Position numbers and translations under genes: made by a program. This document shows, one piece after another, positions 1 through 10,486 of a DNA stretch of 64,000 bases; the stretch's first letter is position 1, and each line of letters begins with the position of its first letter. The DNA lies in contig OX328123.1 in NCBI GenBank assembly GCA_946811695.1, positions 155,721,580 to 155,785,579 on the forward strand, written 5' to 3'. This stretch comes from Gonocerus acuteangulatus (lineage: Eukaryota > Arthropoda > Insecta > Hemiptera > Coreidae). Under the pieces are notes generated by a model, which saw only the letters and a program-made list of their open reading frames with translations, ran no database searches and was not told where the DNA came from.

Positions 1-647
1 GCAGTCTAAAATAACTTCAACATGGAATTTGGTTAGCGGTAGAAATAACACCACGTTCTGGCCGAGATATCTGCATTTTGGAACGTACTTAATTGATGAT
101 ACAAAGAGGATACCTAAGCAGCTTCACACTTGCGGGGATTTTATCCGTTCTTTTCTCATATTTCTAAATTCCCAGAGAGAGAAACGACACCCGACTTGAA
201 GTGAGAAGTCTGTTCCATCATGAGGCAGTGTTGGAACGAAAGGTCCTCCGTTCAGGAGAGGAAGCCACGTATTTCTACTCACGATTCAGGCAAAACAAAA
301 TACATTTTGTTTTATTTATACAAAGCATTGCATATTAATTATCTACTCATTGTCTTTTTCCAGTGACGTGAATAGCATAGTTTATAATAAAATCGAGACC
401 GAATATGTACTATATATATATATATATTTATATGTGTGTGTATTCTCGAGGACCCAAGTTCGAAACTCCAAAACCCACTTCCCCCAGGTCCCAGGTCATC
501 GACTTTCCGGTCACGCAGCCTTTAATGAGTATCTATCAGAGGAGAAAATCAGGCGGGCATAGTAGAGAACGTAAAGGATGCAATCAAGTGCAGAAGATGT
601 TATAATTTCTTGCCGAATTAGAGCAAATAACGATATTGGACCTTAGA
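1..647. other. Intergenic, no gene seen
   Basis: AT-rich sequence without a supportable gene. A short (TA)n-(TG)n microsatellite lies near 406-440. The two small overlapping ORFs that run through it are microsatellite read-through and are not credible. Confidence 0.6.
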
Positions 648-766
648 GGGGTCTCCCGTGGTCTGTTGGCTAGCGCCTTAGATTCATAAGCGGGAGATGG
701 TGGGTTCGATCCCCACCGGCGACAGAAATTCTCTCCTCCCACGGCTCATTGGGCCGTAAAAAAAAA
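648..766 (+). mobile_element. tRNA-derived SINE, family A, copy 1
   Basis: Begins GGGGTCTCCCGTGGTCTG, then a tRNA-like body with a CAT-type anticodon loop (GATTCATAAGC) and a B-box-like GGTGGGTTCGATCC, and ends in CCGT plus poly-A. The same head occurs on the minus strand at 18012-18197 and 29037-29238. This copy lacks most of the 3' tail of the others: it jumps from the segment after GGCTC directly to GGGCCGTAAA. An old, internally deleted copy. Confidence 0.8.
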
Positions 767-1640
767 CAACTAGGGGAAAAAATCTATACAAATTATGCAC
801 ACCAAACGGGTAAAAAAAATAATACATTTGAAAGAAGCCAACCATTGTTGGTACTTCCATAGCTGTGTTAATAAATATTTTAATTGTCACGATAGGATTA
901 TGTAAGTGAATTATCTCGAGGCCACTGACTCTTAATCCACTTGGGAGGATTATCTGGACGGGATTGGGAAGATAAGGATAGACCTTAGAGAGAAACAATT
1001 TGGAAACGGATGCTACAAGATAAATTTAAATTAAATGGATTGAAGAAAGATTGAGCATATTCCAAAAAGTAAATTATGGCGGATGTCTATAAAAGCGTGA
1101 AGGAAATGTAGGAAGCGCCCTGATTGAAAGAGGAAGTCTGGAGTGGATTGGATAAACACCGACAGATTGATTGTATATTGAGTTACATGGCAATTTCAGA
1201 AATCTTTGGCGGATTCAGAGCTAACCTAAGCAGGAGTCAGGAACTGACATTTCCTTTTCCACGAAGGAATCTTTGAACTTGTGTATGTAGTTGTATTTGG
1301 TCTCTGTATTTTTCCTATAAGAAAAGTTGCTAGAAACCAGTGCTAGCCGAACGAAACGGAATGTTTAACAAAATATCTGCAAACTTTTAATGGAAAATGA
1401 TTTTCATGAGTAGTTTGAAAAGTCATTACTTTGGATTAGCTGTAGCTCTATGGTCGTATATAGTTATTTGTAATTACTTCGGTGCTTCCAATTCCGGCAG
1501 AGAAAAAGTCCATTTTAGCTTCAGCCATTTCAGGCTTTACCATGAATACTCAATGCCATTCTATGGATACAGCAACCGTATGCACGTTCTCCACATTTGT
1601 GCATATTTATACAATATATTTAATATTCATTGATAATTAT
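767..1640. other. Intergenic, no gene seen
   Basis: No ORF with recognisable motifs and no strong repeat structure. The small ORF at 1397-1633 has no recognisable domain. Confidence 0.5.
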
Positions 1641-1649
1641 TAATTAACT

Positions 1650-1835
1650 AGCCGTTACCCGGCGTGCCATGCTACACCTACTTTCTGTATCTAGAAAATC
1701 CAAAATAAATTAGAAACCAAAGCCTATTACATTCCCAGGATCAAGGGCTACCTGTCTTCCAACTTTATTCAAAATCGGTCGAACGGTGTGTATGGAACAA
1801 ACATACAGACTCTACTACTGATCGCTACACTAAAC
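1650..1835 (+). repeat. Dispersed repeat ending in an HQNR-type motif
   Basis: Starts with TAGCCGTTACCCGGCGTGCC, similar to a repeat head (GTTACCCGC...) I know from many invertebrate genomes. It then carries TTCAAAATCGGTCGAACGG followed by a GGAACAAACATACAGAC-like tail. The second half resembles single units of the 123-bp repeat at 9050-9530. Probably a non-autonomous element fragment; class unknown. Confidence 0.45.
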
Positions 1836-2650
1836 ATCGCTCTATATCAATACATACATGTATATATCACCCCTACCATGTCGAAATATCGAAGAAGTAA
1901 AATCTCGTTTTTCACATTCGACACTTTGCTCTTTGATTGTGGGCGATGCGGCTTGTATTAAATTGTCGCAAGTCTAATCTATATAATACCTTACAACATG
2001 TGTGATCTTCTCGCTGAAGGTAGCCAGTACATAGACAGTATCTTAACATATCTACAAATTACAGGATTATAAGATCTCATATGAAGGTCACAAAGACAGA
2101 TTAATGTAACTAACTTCTTATCCCATGAATAAGTTCATACTCAGAATAGTTTACAGTTAAAATTTCTTTTACTAATTTTAATTCTTATAGTAACAACTTA
2201 GTTTGAAATAAATGAATTCTGTATTCAAATATGAATATTTACAATAACTTCCTGGTTTCTTAGAAGACTTCCTTCGGTGTGCTTATCGTCCAAAATACGA
2301 AGCACTTATAATATAATAATCTATACAAAAATTATTATAAAGCCGTAGACAGTATCCACTAATCATCATTGAAAAGAGTGGGTTCTAAAAGATAAATAAA
2401 TCAATGTTATTTAACAATTAATACAAAACGTAACGGTTTACAATCAAATAAATAATGTCACCCAAGATTGTGTTTTCTGGGAGAATTTCGAGGGGGGGGG
2501 CTGGGAGCACTAGAAGGGTATGGAATACTAACAATCTAGAACTTGGAAATTTTAACGTCCATTATTATTAACTTCGAATTTTGGGACGGGTTATCTACAG
2601 GTTACTACCCTTTTCTAGCCAGGATTGGGCTGATGTCTTTTCTTTTTTTT
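1836..2650. other. Intergenic, no gene seen
   Basis: AT-rich, no ORF. A run of about ten G lies near 2492-2502. Nothing else stands out. Confidence 0.5.
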
Positions 2651-2653
2651 AAA

Positions 2654-2728
2654 GAAAAGCCACCACCCCTAGTGTGAATCGAACCCACGACCTTTGGCAC
2701 GGAGTGATAAGTGCTCACGCCGTAACGA
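2654..2728 (-). mobile_element. tRNA-derived SINE-like fragment, family C
   Basis: Read on the minus strand it gives GTTACGGCGTGAGCACTTAT, then GTGGGTTCGATTCAC as a B-box, then an AGGGGTGGTGGC tail next to a T/A-rich run. This is the right half of a tRNA-like promoter. It is unrelated in sequence to SINE families A and B here. No clear target duplication. Confidence 0.5.
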
Positions 2729-2735
2729 AAAAAAA

Positions 2736-3168
2736 TATATATATTCTTTCGTAACTAAGAGATCATATTTAATTTATTTTTAAACTTTTTATGACATATT
2801 TTTAATGAATAAATCAAAATATACGCACATGATTATTTATTATTTATGATGAAAGGTTGTTTTTAATCAATAAAAGGAATTCTGTCAATAATCGTCTTTC
2901 AATTTTCTTTTGGTATTTGTAAATGTGTTGATGTGTATAATACTGCGACCTGTTGCTCGGGTGGGGGAAGGACAGGTGGTGGCTGGTCGCCGACCAGCTG
3001 CGCCCCACATTCCTAAATCTCCTAAGATTTAAGCAGACGGAGCCACTTATTAAGGCGGGAACACGTTCTACAGCTGATACTCCAGGCCTTTATATCTTTG
3101 ATACGGTTAGCTGGAGTTCTGCTTGAAAAAAGTGCAAGGATCCAAGAGGTTTTTCTCATAAATAATTA
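2736..3168. other. Intergenic, no gene seen
   Basis: AT-rich block, then a GC-richer patch around 2945-3060. No coding or RNA feature could be supported. Confidence 0.5.
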
Positions 3169-3874
3169 CAGTCCAGGCAACGAATGCTTGACAATTTTTG
3201 ACTTCGTAACTTTGTTTGGGCTGGATAGGAGGTGAACATATCAAAAGTCCTCGCCCCTAGCCTTTAAGCCGGGGGGAGGGGGGTTTAGAAGGTCCCATTT
3301 TTCGGGTTTTCACTTATATCTCGGAAACCCTGCGTCCTAGCGACATGACTATTATATAACAAATGAAAGCAGATTAAATTTCCTACAAGTTCTATTCAAT
3401 AAAGTTTTTCGAGATATTTTTAGTTTTCGAAATATCCGCTCTTGAAAGTCTGTCATTTTGGGCAAAAACACTTTTGCCGCATATTTTCTCCCCGTTTTGA
3501 CCGGATAACTCTTCAACGGTGTACCAAAATAATAAATAACGGTTATAGGGTTGTAGAGTATTGCATTCCCTTCAATAATATATATTACTTTGCTATTTTA
3601 TGTATTTTCCTTCAAACGTAAAAATAATTTCAGTGTTCATCGTGAAATCTGAAATGTAGCGACTAACAGCCCAGGAAACTAAGAGTGACTCGGAGGTTTC
3701 CGAGATATAAGTGAAAACCCGAAAAATGGGACCTTCTACCTCCCCCCTCCCCCGCTTAAAGGCTACGGGCGAGGACTTTTGATATGTTCACCTCCTATCC
3801 AGCCCAAACATAGTTACGAAGTCAAAAATTGTGTTCCAAAAATTTCCATCTATAGCTGTTCGTTGACTGGACTG
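3169..3874. mobile_element. 706-bp inverted-repeat MITE (M3)
   Basis: Ends CAGTCCAGGCAACGAA and, inverted, CAGTCCAGTCAACGAAC. The arms stay complementary for more than 150 bp through the segments around TTCGTAACTTTGTTTGGGC, AGGAGGTGAACATATC and GGTCCCATTTTTCGGG. The right arm has about 20 extra bases near its end. The centre is AT-rich and has no ORF, so it is non-autonomous. The target duplication is unclear, so the superfamily is not assigned. Confidence 0.75.
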
Positions 3875-3884
3875 TTATAAGCAA

Positions 3885-4440
3885 TCAGGGGATAGTTGGG
3901 ATTCGGCTGAGAAAACATACTATTACGGCTAAGATTACAAATACGATTTTTGTAAAAAATCTATAATCAGGACGTTTCGGCTACTCTTTGGTAGCCATCG
4001 TTAGCTAAAATGACAAGAAACAAAGAAAAAACAGAAGTTAATGCACAGAAAAAAGGTTTCTCAGTAAGATAAATGACAGGTCTATAAATACAAATCAACT
4101 TATTATAAAAGAACAATTTGTTGTTATAGTATTAGAACAAATATGTTATTAATAAACAGGTAAAGTGAACATTAGTGTATATCTAGAAATTAGTTCTAGA
4201 AAATCAATAGAAACATAAAAAAACATTTTTATTGAGGTGTATACAAGTTAATAGGTGCTAATAATAATATTAATTAATTTTTAAAAGAGAAAGACCAAAG
4301 TTAACACTTAAGTATCCATAGAACCAAGTCTTTCTCTGCCTCCCGGCACTTTCATTGGTATGTAGTTCTTTTATTTCTCTGTTAAAAATTAGTTAATATT
4401 ATTATTAGCATATATTTATTTGTATACACCTCATTAAAAA
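3885..4440 (-). mobile_element. Penelope-derived repeat, family P, copy 1
   Basis: Shares with 39200-39640 the segment running from CAATCAGGG, through a hammerhead-like motif at 3966-4010, to a stretch around GTGTATATCTAGAAATTAG. Position 4172-4500 forms an inverted repeat around a centre carrying CTCCCGGCACTTTCATTGG, a motif also present in the palindrome at 57547-57820. No ORF. Reading these as PLE derivatives rests on the ribozyme-like motif, not on coding sequence. Confidence 0.6.
3966..4010 (-). ncRNA. Hammerhead-like motif (decayed)
   Basis: On the minus strand: CTAACGA (consensus CUGANGA, with G5 changed to A), then stem II GGCTAC...GTAGCC, then GAAACGTC. Stem I can form from TTTTAG with CTGA. 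Loss of G5 should inactivate it. Family comparison with 39275-39319 is the main support. Confidence 0.45.
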
Positions 4441-4500
4441 TGTTTTTTATGTTTCTATTGATTTTCTAAAACTAATTTTTAAAGTATGGTCCGATATGTC

Positions 4501-4925
4501 CAATTTTCTGTTTTTTTAACGTAGTCGTGTTTTTTAATGAATAAGAAAGGTTTTCTCAAAAACTATTCAAGATAATTAAATTATAATTATACCATCATAA
4601 AATAGACAGAAAGTCCTTTAAAAAAACATTAATTTAATTCACTAAAACCATTAGCAAAAGATACTTTCTGGACGTCCAAGACGCACTTCTGTTTTTATCA
4701 ATGAATCAGAGTTTTTTCTTGATTTTTTTTTCTTTTTCTTTTTATTATTTATTAATATTATTTTATTTATTTATTTATTCTTTATTTTTTTATTTTTATT
4801 TTTGGCAGTTACACAGAAACTATGCATTCATCTTTATCCTTAATTTATTTATTCTTTTTTTTGAACTGTCCAATTTATTTATTTTTTTCTGCTTATTTTT
4901 TTTTAATGTTTGAATATACTTGTGG
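4501..4925. other. AT-rich, no gene seen
   Basis: Pyrimidine-rich on the plus strand from about 4710 to 4915. The ORFs here are low-complexity Phe/Tyr/Leu runs. Confidence 0.5.
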
Positions 4926-4930
4926 GTATG

Positions 4931-4933
<3 letters not shown>

Positions 4934-5000
<67 letters not shown>
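4934..5000. repeat. (TA)n microsatellite
   Basis: Uninterrupted TA tract of about 33 units. Produces spurious Tyr-Ile ORFs on both strands. Confidence 0.95.
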
Positions 5001-5002
<2 letters not shown>

Positions 5003-5602
5003 AACAGGAAGTCACTAAAATAGTTTATTTAATTACTAATGTAGTTGTCTCTGTTATGTTTTGTTTATGTTTTTTCTCTGTTGACTGTACATGTTACTAA
5101 CCTTATCATGAGCTCATCGCTAAAATTGGGAAGCTCAGTATAAAATAAAATAAAAAAAAATCGGGCAATTTTTGGGAATTCTAGAGAACAAAAATGGCCA
5201 TAAGAATAAGTATACGAATATAATTTGAAACATCGTTTTTTCACGATTTATGGGTTCTGAAACGTGGACTTGGAAAGCGTCATCGGATGGACGTCATGAT
5301 CGGGTTTCATAAATAGGGAGGGAGAGATGAAGCGCGCTAAGAAGCACAATTTTTCTAAGGAGATGCAATTTCTTGATAGGATTTTTATCCAGCCCATGAG
5401 AATAAAAGTGTATTTTGGGCCGGGTTGTGGCCTATGTTCCATATAGACGAAGGACCTTGAAGCTTTATCTTGGAGGGACATGAGGTGAAATATGGCATCT
5501 GACAAATGTCCTGTACGAGGAGCGTCAAGATGTTTCTCTCCGGAATAAAGGCAAGTCTAGGAGTCGTACATCGTCCGGAAGAATGGCCAATAATCCAATG
5601 CC
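5001..5602. other. Intergenic, no gene seen
   Basis: Two overlapping minus-strand ORFs (5248-5505 and 5385-5609) have no recognisable motif and overlap each other in different frames. I treat them as chance ORFs. Confidence 0.45.
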
Positions 5603-5815
5603 TGAGCATTAAAGATTTTTATTTTCTAGCATCCTAGTTCATGGGTTGGATTCGGCCTCCCTGGCCTTCCCTAGGCCAACTCAGCCTTTAATTAATTTAT
5701 TAATGGGTACCTTGGGTGCTAATGACTTAGCAGTCGAAGCAGTAAGGGGAAAATCAGGTGACCGGAGCATAGTACTGACCACACTATCTCCCTAGTGTGC
5801 CGTTTGGTAATGATT
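5603..5815 (+). mobile_element. tRNA-derived SINE, family B, 5'-truncated copy
   Basis: Matches other family B copies at 25257-25572 (minus), 34425-34640 (minus) and 52160-52408 (plus). Shared blocks include TTGGATTCGGCCTCCCTGG, TAATGGGTACCTTGGGTGC, GACCACACTATCTCC and GGAGCATAGTACTGACC. The tRNA head seen at 25572 and 52163 is missing here. Confidence 0.75.
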
Positions 5816-5821
5816 AGACAT

Positions 5822-5950
5822 TAGTTAGAAATTTTTGACTTAGCCTATGACACTCCCCGTATCAATAGCTACCTGTGCGCCACGTTTGGTCAAAATCGGT
5901 CAAACGGTGTGAATTTGTATAAGGAACAAACAGACAGAGAGACACGTGAT
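5822..5950 (-). repeat. Single copy of the 123-bp repeat
   Basis: Reverse complement of one unit of the tandem repeat at 9050-9530: GGTCAAAATCGGTCAAACGG and AAGGAACAAACAGACAGAG are shared. It directly follows the SINE at 5603-5815. Confidence 0.65.
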
Positions 5951-5969
5951 TTATGTATGTATGTGTGTA

Positions 5970-6108
5970 TATATAGCACTTCCAAGTCTATTTGAACCTT
6001 TTCCAAATCAACTGTAATTTTTTACAAATCAAATGCCACCCTTTCCAAAACAAATGTAACGCTTTACAACTCAATTGCCACCCTTTTTATTTCAATTGTA
6101 AGCGTTTC

Positions 6109-6178
<70 letters not shown>

Positions 6179-6769
6179 AATATATATATATGTTATGGGG
6201 CCAAAGCAGTAAATAAAAAAAAAATTATATCAGACCTAAAAGTCTGAGCGTCGTTAAAAAAAAAAAATTATATTCAATTTCTTAAAATTCAATACTCATA
6301 CTTCATTCTTATAAGAATAATTTTTAGATAAAAATTTCAAAATAATTTTTATTTGCAAAACTTTTATTTAAAAACGTCAAGAGATTTTTTTTTTTTTTAA
6401 ATTCTAGCACTATAGAACTTCAAATAAATTTTTGAAATAACTATTTTAAAACAATTTTATAGATAAAATTCTGATTTAAATGTTAAATAAGAATTTTTGG
6501 CAAAATTGCGATAACACTCTCGGTCCCTGAAATTTTCGAAACATTTTCAAGGGTGACAATTGAAATGGAAACGTTTACAATTCAAATAAAAATGGTGACA
6601 ATTGAGTTGTAAAGCGTTACATTTGTTTTGGAAAGGGTTTCAACTAATTTGGAAAGGGTTACATTTGAATTGGAAAAGGTTGCTGATGACTTGGAAAGGG
6701 TGGCATTTGATCTGTAAATGGTTACAGTTGACTTGGAAAAGGTTCAAATAGACTTGGAAATGCTATATA
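5970..6769. mobile_element. Inverted-repeat element with 23-bp subrepeats and poly-A core (M4)
   Basis: Ends TATATAGCACTTCCAAGTC and, inverted, TATATAGCATTTCCAAGTC. Each arm is a ladder of roughly 22-24-bp subunits of the pattern TTCCAAATCAAATGCCACCC, alternating TTCC and TTAC starts. The right arm has more units (about 6530-6769) than the left (about 5970-6109). An A-run of 68 fills 6110-6177. No ORF; a non-autonomous DNA element of unknown superfamily. Confidence 0.75.
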
Positions 6770-6920
6770 TAGACTAGAAAAAATTTACTTTTAAAATATT
6801 TATAAATTACAAAAAACAATATTAAAATAAGTAGTGACCCAAATCTAAACAATATTTCATTTTTAAGCAGAAGGCCATTGAATAAAATTCGAAATTAGGT
6901 AACTTAATAGTCAATTTATT

Positions 6921-6960
6921 AAAAGATGTTTCACATGATCTGATGCCTTTTCAGTAGCCT
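6921..6960 (-). ncRNA. Hammerhead-like motif, foldback left arm
   Basis: Minus strand: CTGAAAA (G8 lost), GGCAT-CAGATC-ATGT stem-loop, then GAAACATC. Partner of the motif at 7155-7205. Decayed core. Confidence 0.35.
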
Positions 6961-7154
6961 AAACACTAAATACAGCCTAATAGGACGTCGTCAAACCTTC
7001 CGCTAAATGGCAACGTCGTTACTGAAGACCATCTCCATAGCAACAAACAGCTGACTACAAACACAGCTGATTGTCGTTATGTAAGTGGTCTTCAGTTGAG
7101 ACGTGGGCATTGTACCGGAAGGCTCGCCTACCTTATATTAGTCTGTCTTTAGTG

Positions 7155-7205
7155 TTTAAGCTACTGAAGTGGCATCAGATCATGCGAAACATGTAGAGCT
7201 ATTTT
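7155..7205 (+). ncRNA. Hammerhead-like motif, foldback right arm
   Basis: CTGAAGT at 7164 (A9 changed to T), GCAT-CAGATC-ATGC stem-loop, then GAAAC-AT-GTA at 7186-7195. Stem I can use AGCT on both sides after one mismatch. Probably inactive. Confidence 0.4.
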
Positions 7206-7250
7206 AATAAGTTCACATTATGGTAATTTCGATTTTTTTTAATGACCTGC

Positions 7251-8465
7251 CTACTTATGAATTAAGAAAAATAATAGGACATTTCAAATAGTGTGGGCTT
7301 TAGAAAATTCTCCAGTTTAACTTAAACCATAACTTAACGGAGACAATAAGAAATTATTTTATTTGGCTCAATAGACATATTATGCTCAACATAGTGATTT
7401 TTTTCAGGTGAAATTTCTAGATGTATAACATACAGAGGGAGTATTGTAGATAAATAGCCCAGTAGGCGCAGAGACCTGAGAATTTTCGCTAAATCCTTAC
7501 TGAAGCCTGTTATCCTTTCAGCCGTCTGTTCTAGGCTTTATATGGTCCCTTCTTTGTCGCATTTTCCTCCAAGTACGCAACTACATCTCGAGAAGTAACA
7601 AATTAAAAGGCAACTAATGTGAAAATAGCTGTTATACTCAAAATAAACAAAAATGGAGTAATAAGTCAAGAAAAAGTTGGATTTTGGCTATGAAAAAAAA
7701 AGGAAGAGGATTTTTGGAGAAAAAAAAATAGCTTTGGTCAGGAAGACCACAGATAGGTAGTAATCTACATTTTCTTCATGGTCACCGAACTGCTTTTTTT
7801 GGCCTTCCTCGATCTCCGAGGTATTCATCGCGGGAGAAATCTACGTCCAGAATATTGAATATTCTCAAATCCCGTCTGTTTTTCTTAGCTTAAACCCTAA
7901 CTTCACTTCTTACCACCTAAACGACTGACTTTTTCCAACAAATACCAAAAAAAAAAAAAAAAAAAGCTAATTAATAACAAAACTTACGGCCATTACGAGT
8001 ATATTAATAGTCTTCAGTAATCCCCCAATCCAAATTATTCAATTTTACTTACAACTATTAAGAATTCTGTCGATCAATTCCTCCTGTTTCAATAAAACAA
8101 ATATTAGAAACATTAGCACGAGGATAAATTTTACAAAGCATCAATGTTTTATCGCAAGTCACCAATTGCGATAGGTTCTACTTTATCTGCTTCACAGATC
8201 ACATTGAAAAGATAGGTGTTGACTTACCGACCGTCCATAGTAGAGTAGATTCCGGCTAGTTGCTTTCGCTGGATCCAGACGTCGCTGCTTGCAAACCGCG
8301 AATTTTAAATAAGGAGTATGCCGGGCTTATTTAAATACCGAACAATCAATGCATATTATTTCATGTTATGACAAATATTGAAGTACTTTAATGAACGCGT
8401 TTAAAATCACACCCAAAATCTCAAATTATATAATAAAAAATATATATTGTCCAAATCACTTTATT
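7251..8465. other. Intergenic, no gene seen
   Basis: No ORF and no strong repeat. An A-run lies at about 7947-7965. Confidence 0.5.
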
Positions 8466-8579
8466 ATCTAGGCGGTGGGTAGATGGCCAGGCCAAGTTCC
8501 GGCCTAAGCATACTGTGTGTATATCTAGGCGGTGGGTAGATGGCCAGGCCAAGTTCCGGCCTAAGCATACTGTGTCTAT
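8466..8579. repeat. 57-bp tandem repeat, two copies
   Basis: ATCTAGGCGGTGGGTAGATG starts at 8466 and again at 8523; the copies are almost identical, pointing to a recent duplication. Confidence 0.9.
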
Positions 8580-9049
8580 ATTACAGGCGGTCTTAGAGCC
8601 GATTTTTAGTCTCTCATAACTTTCAACCAGGTAAAGACAAAGTTATGAAATTTTACACTGGTATTGTACTACTAGGTGTGAGTAAAACTGGAAATTTTCA
8701 TAATTCTACATCGAATAGTTTCTGAGATATAAGCGATCGAAAATCGGGATTTATAGGACTCACTCACTCACTCACTCACTGACTCATCAAAATTATTAGG
8801 CACTTTTCATGATGCTAGAGACTTGAAATTTTGCATGAAGATAGATATGAAGACGTTATTAAAGGAAAAAATCGAAAAATCGCGAAAGGTTGTGTTTGAC
8901 TCCGCTTCCGGGGCGGGGGCGTGCCAGTTTTGTACTTCCTCCGGAAACCCATCATTCCGTCCGAAACCCATGATGTGGGGTATCAAATGAATTGTCTCGG
9001 TATGAAGAACCTATATTTGATGTTTTAAGAAACAATTAGACGCATATAG
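8580..9049. repeat. Unclassified repeat with CTCA tetranucleotide run
   Basis: Carries a (CTCA)n run at 8759-8783 that ends in CTGACTCATC. The 3' part, with CCCATGATGTGGGGTATC and AGAACCTATATTTGATG, is repeated in reverse order of context at 9537-9640, bracketing the 123-bp repeats. No ORF supports a coding function. Confidence 0.5.
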
Positions 9050-9530
9050 GTTAGGTAAAAATCTTATACCAGCTGTCTGTCTGTATGTTTGTTCCTCTTA
9101 CAAATCCGTACCGTTTGACCGATTTTGACCAAACTTGGGACACAGATGGGTCTTGATACGGGGAGAATCATAGGCTAGGTTAAATTGTCTATCAGCTGTC
9201 TGTCTGTCAGTTTGTTCCTTATACAAATACACACCGTTTGACCGATTTTGACAAAATTTGACACACATGTCAGTCTTTATCCGGGTAGTGTCTTAGGCTA
9301 GTCAAAATCGTCTATCAATTGTCTGTCTGCATGTTGATTCCTTACACAAATTCACACCACTTCACCGATTTTAACCAAACTTGGCACACAGGTAGGCTTT
9401 GGACCGGGGAATGCACTAGGCTAGGTAAAAAAGGTCTTTCAGCTGTCTCTCTGTATGTTTGTTCCTCATAAAAATTCACACCGTTTGGCCTATTTTGATA
9501 CGGGAGTGTCATATTACCCATGACGTTTTC
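9050..9530 (+). repeat. 123-bp tandem repeat, about four units
   Basis: Units start near 9071, 9194, 9317 and 9440 with AGCTGTCTGTCTG-like sequence and contain CACCGTTTGACCGATTTTG. Divergence between units is high, so the array is old. Related copies lie at 40378-40740 (same strand) and 5822-5950 (opposite strand). Confidence 0.85.
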
Positions 9531-9994
9531 TACTTTTTGTTCCATCGAAATGCCATCATTCCTTCTGAAACCCATCATGTGGGGTATCAAATGAATCTTC
9601 TTGGTAAGGAGAACCTATATTTGATGTTTTAAAAAACATTTCGACGCATCTTAACAAAAACAGTTGTGACTTCTTTCTTAAATGTAGTAAATAAAGTCGT
9701 AGGGGTTCACTGCATAATAAACTTCAAAGTAGATACTAAGTTTTTCAAAGTCGAGCCATCTAAATTACAAAGTTTATGATCACAAACCCAAAATGTATCG
9801 TCTTTGTTCTTATATTTTTCTTGAAGGCCTTCTGCACTTTCCCTATTGTGATCTTTATCCTCGCGATAAGGTTCCTGTGTTTTACAGTGTAATAGTTTAG
9901 TTAAGGAGAGCAATCAATTTGTCCTCTAGAGTAATGTCATCTGGAAGAGCTTCTAACTTTTCTAGTCTAGTGATTAGATGTATGTAGGTTGATT
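9531..9994. other. Intergenic, no gene seen
   Basis: 9537-9640 repeats part of 8940-9030. The rest is single-copy here with no supportable ORF. Confidence 0.5.
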
Positions 9995-10098
9995 ACACAG
10001 GTCTACAACCAAAAATTTGATTTGATGATTTTGGCTAATCTCTGTGTTTCTCGGTGTGCTGAGGCCGAGAATGAAGTCCGTTTTTCTCTATCACGTAC
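9995..10098. repeat. Left terminal inverted repeat
   Basis: Starts ACACAGGTCTACAA and ends CTCTATCACGTA. Pairs with 12371-12484. Confidence 0.8.
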
Positions 10099-10486
10099 AG
10101 ATTTTTTTCAAATCCATAGAACATAATATACCTGCTATACACATAAATTTGGTAAGAAGTAGGTTTTTTTTTCCAAACGATTTCCCTTATTATAAACAGA
10201 CATATTTCACTAGGTGGTGTAGGCAATGACTCCCTCAGTAGATGTTGTAGGCCTGAGGGTGTCTAGGCACGACCTGTTCAGACAGGAACGTACTTGTTTG
10301 GTCTCAGATGTCACCGTCTGAAGCTAAACGAGATTGAACCTGTTGTATCAGGAACTTGGAGCTAAATTTCTGTTCGTTCTCCCAGTTCAGTAGCATCAAC
10401 TGAAGTGAACACATTCACTGAGGTCTCTTAGTTGTGTCAATGTGATTAAGAACGTATTTTAAGGTTTCAAAGTGCATTTAGACAAA

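Larger units (their letters stand above)
6876..7250. mobile_element. PLE-like foldback with two ribozyme-like arms
   Basis: Two inverted arms, about 6905-7000 and 7110-7235, each with a hammerhead-like core (ACTGAA...GGCATCAGATCATG...GAAACAT) pointing away from the centre. The central part carries CATAGCAACAAACAGCTGAC. Similar motifs lie near the PLE coding fragment at 61 kb, so I infer a Penelope-like terminal repeat pair. Confidence 0.5.

Noticed and set aside
684..998. 104-codon minus-strand ORF
   Set aside because: Its first part is the reverse of SINE A copy 1 and the rest has no motif.
4820..5100. Tyr-Ile repeat proteins
   Set aside because: Read-through of the (TA)n tract; the same holds for similar ORFs at 24.0, 28.8, 30.3, 31.8, 32.7, 48.7, 50.5, 57.5 and 57.9 kb.
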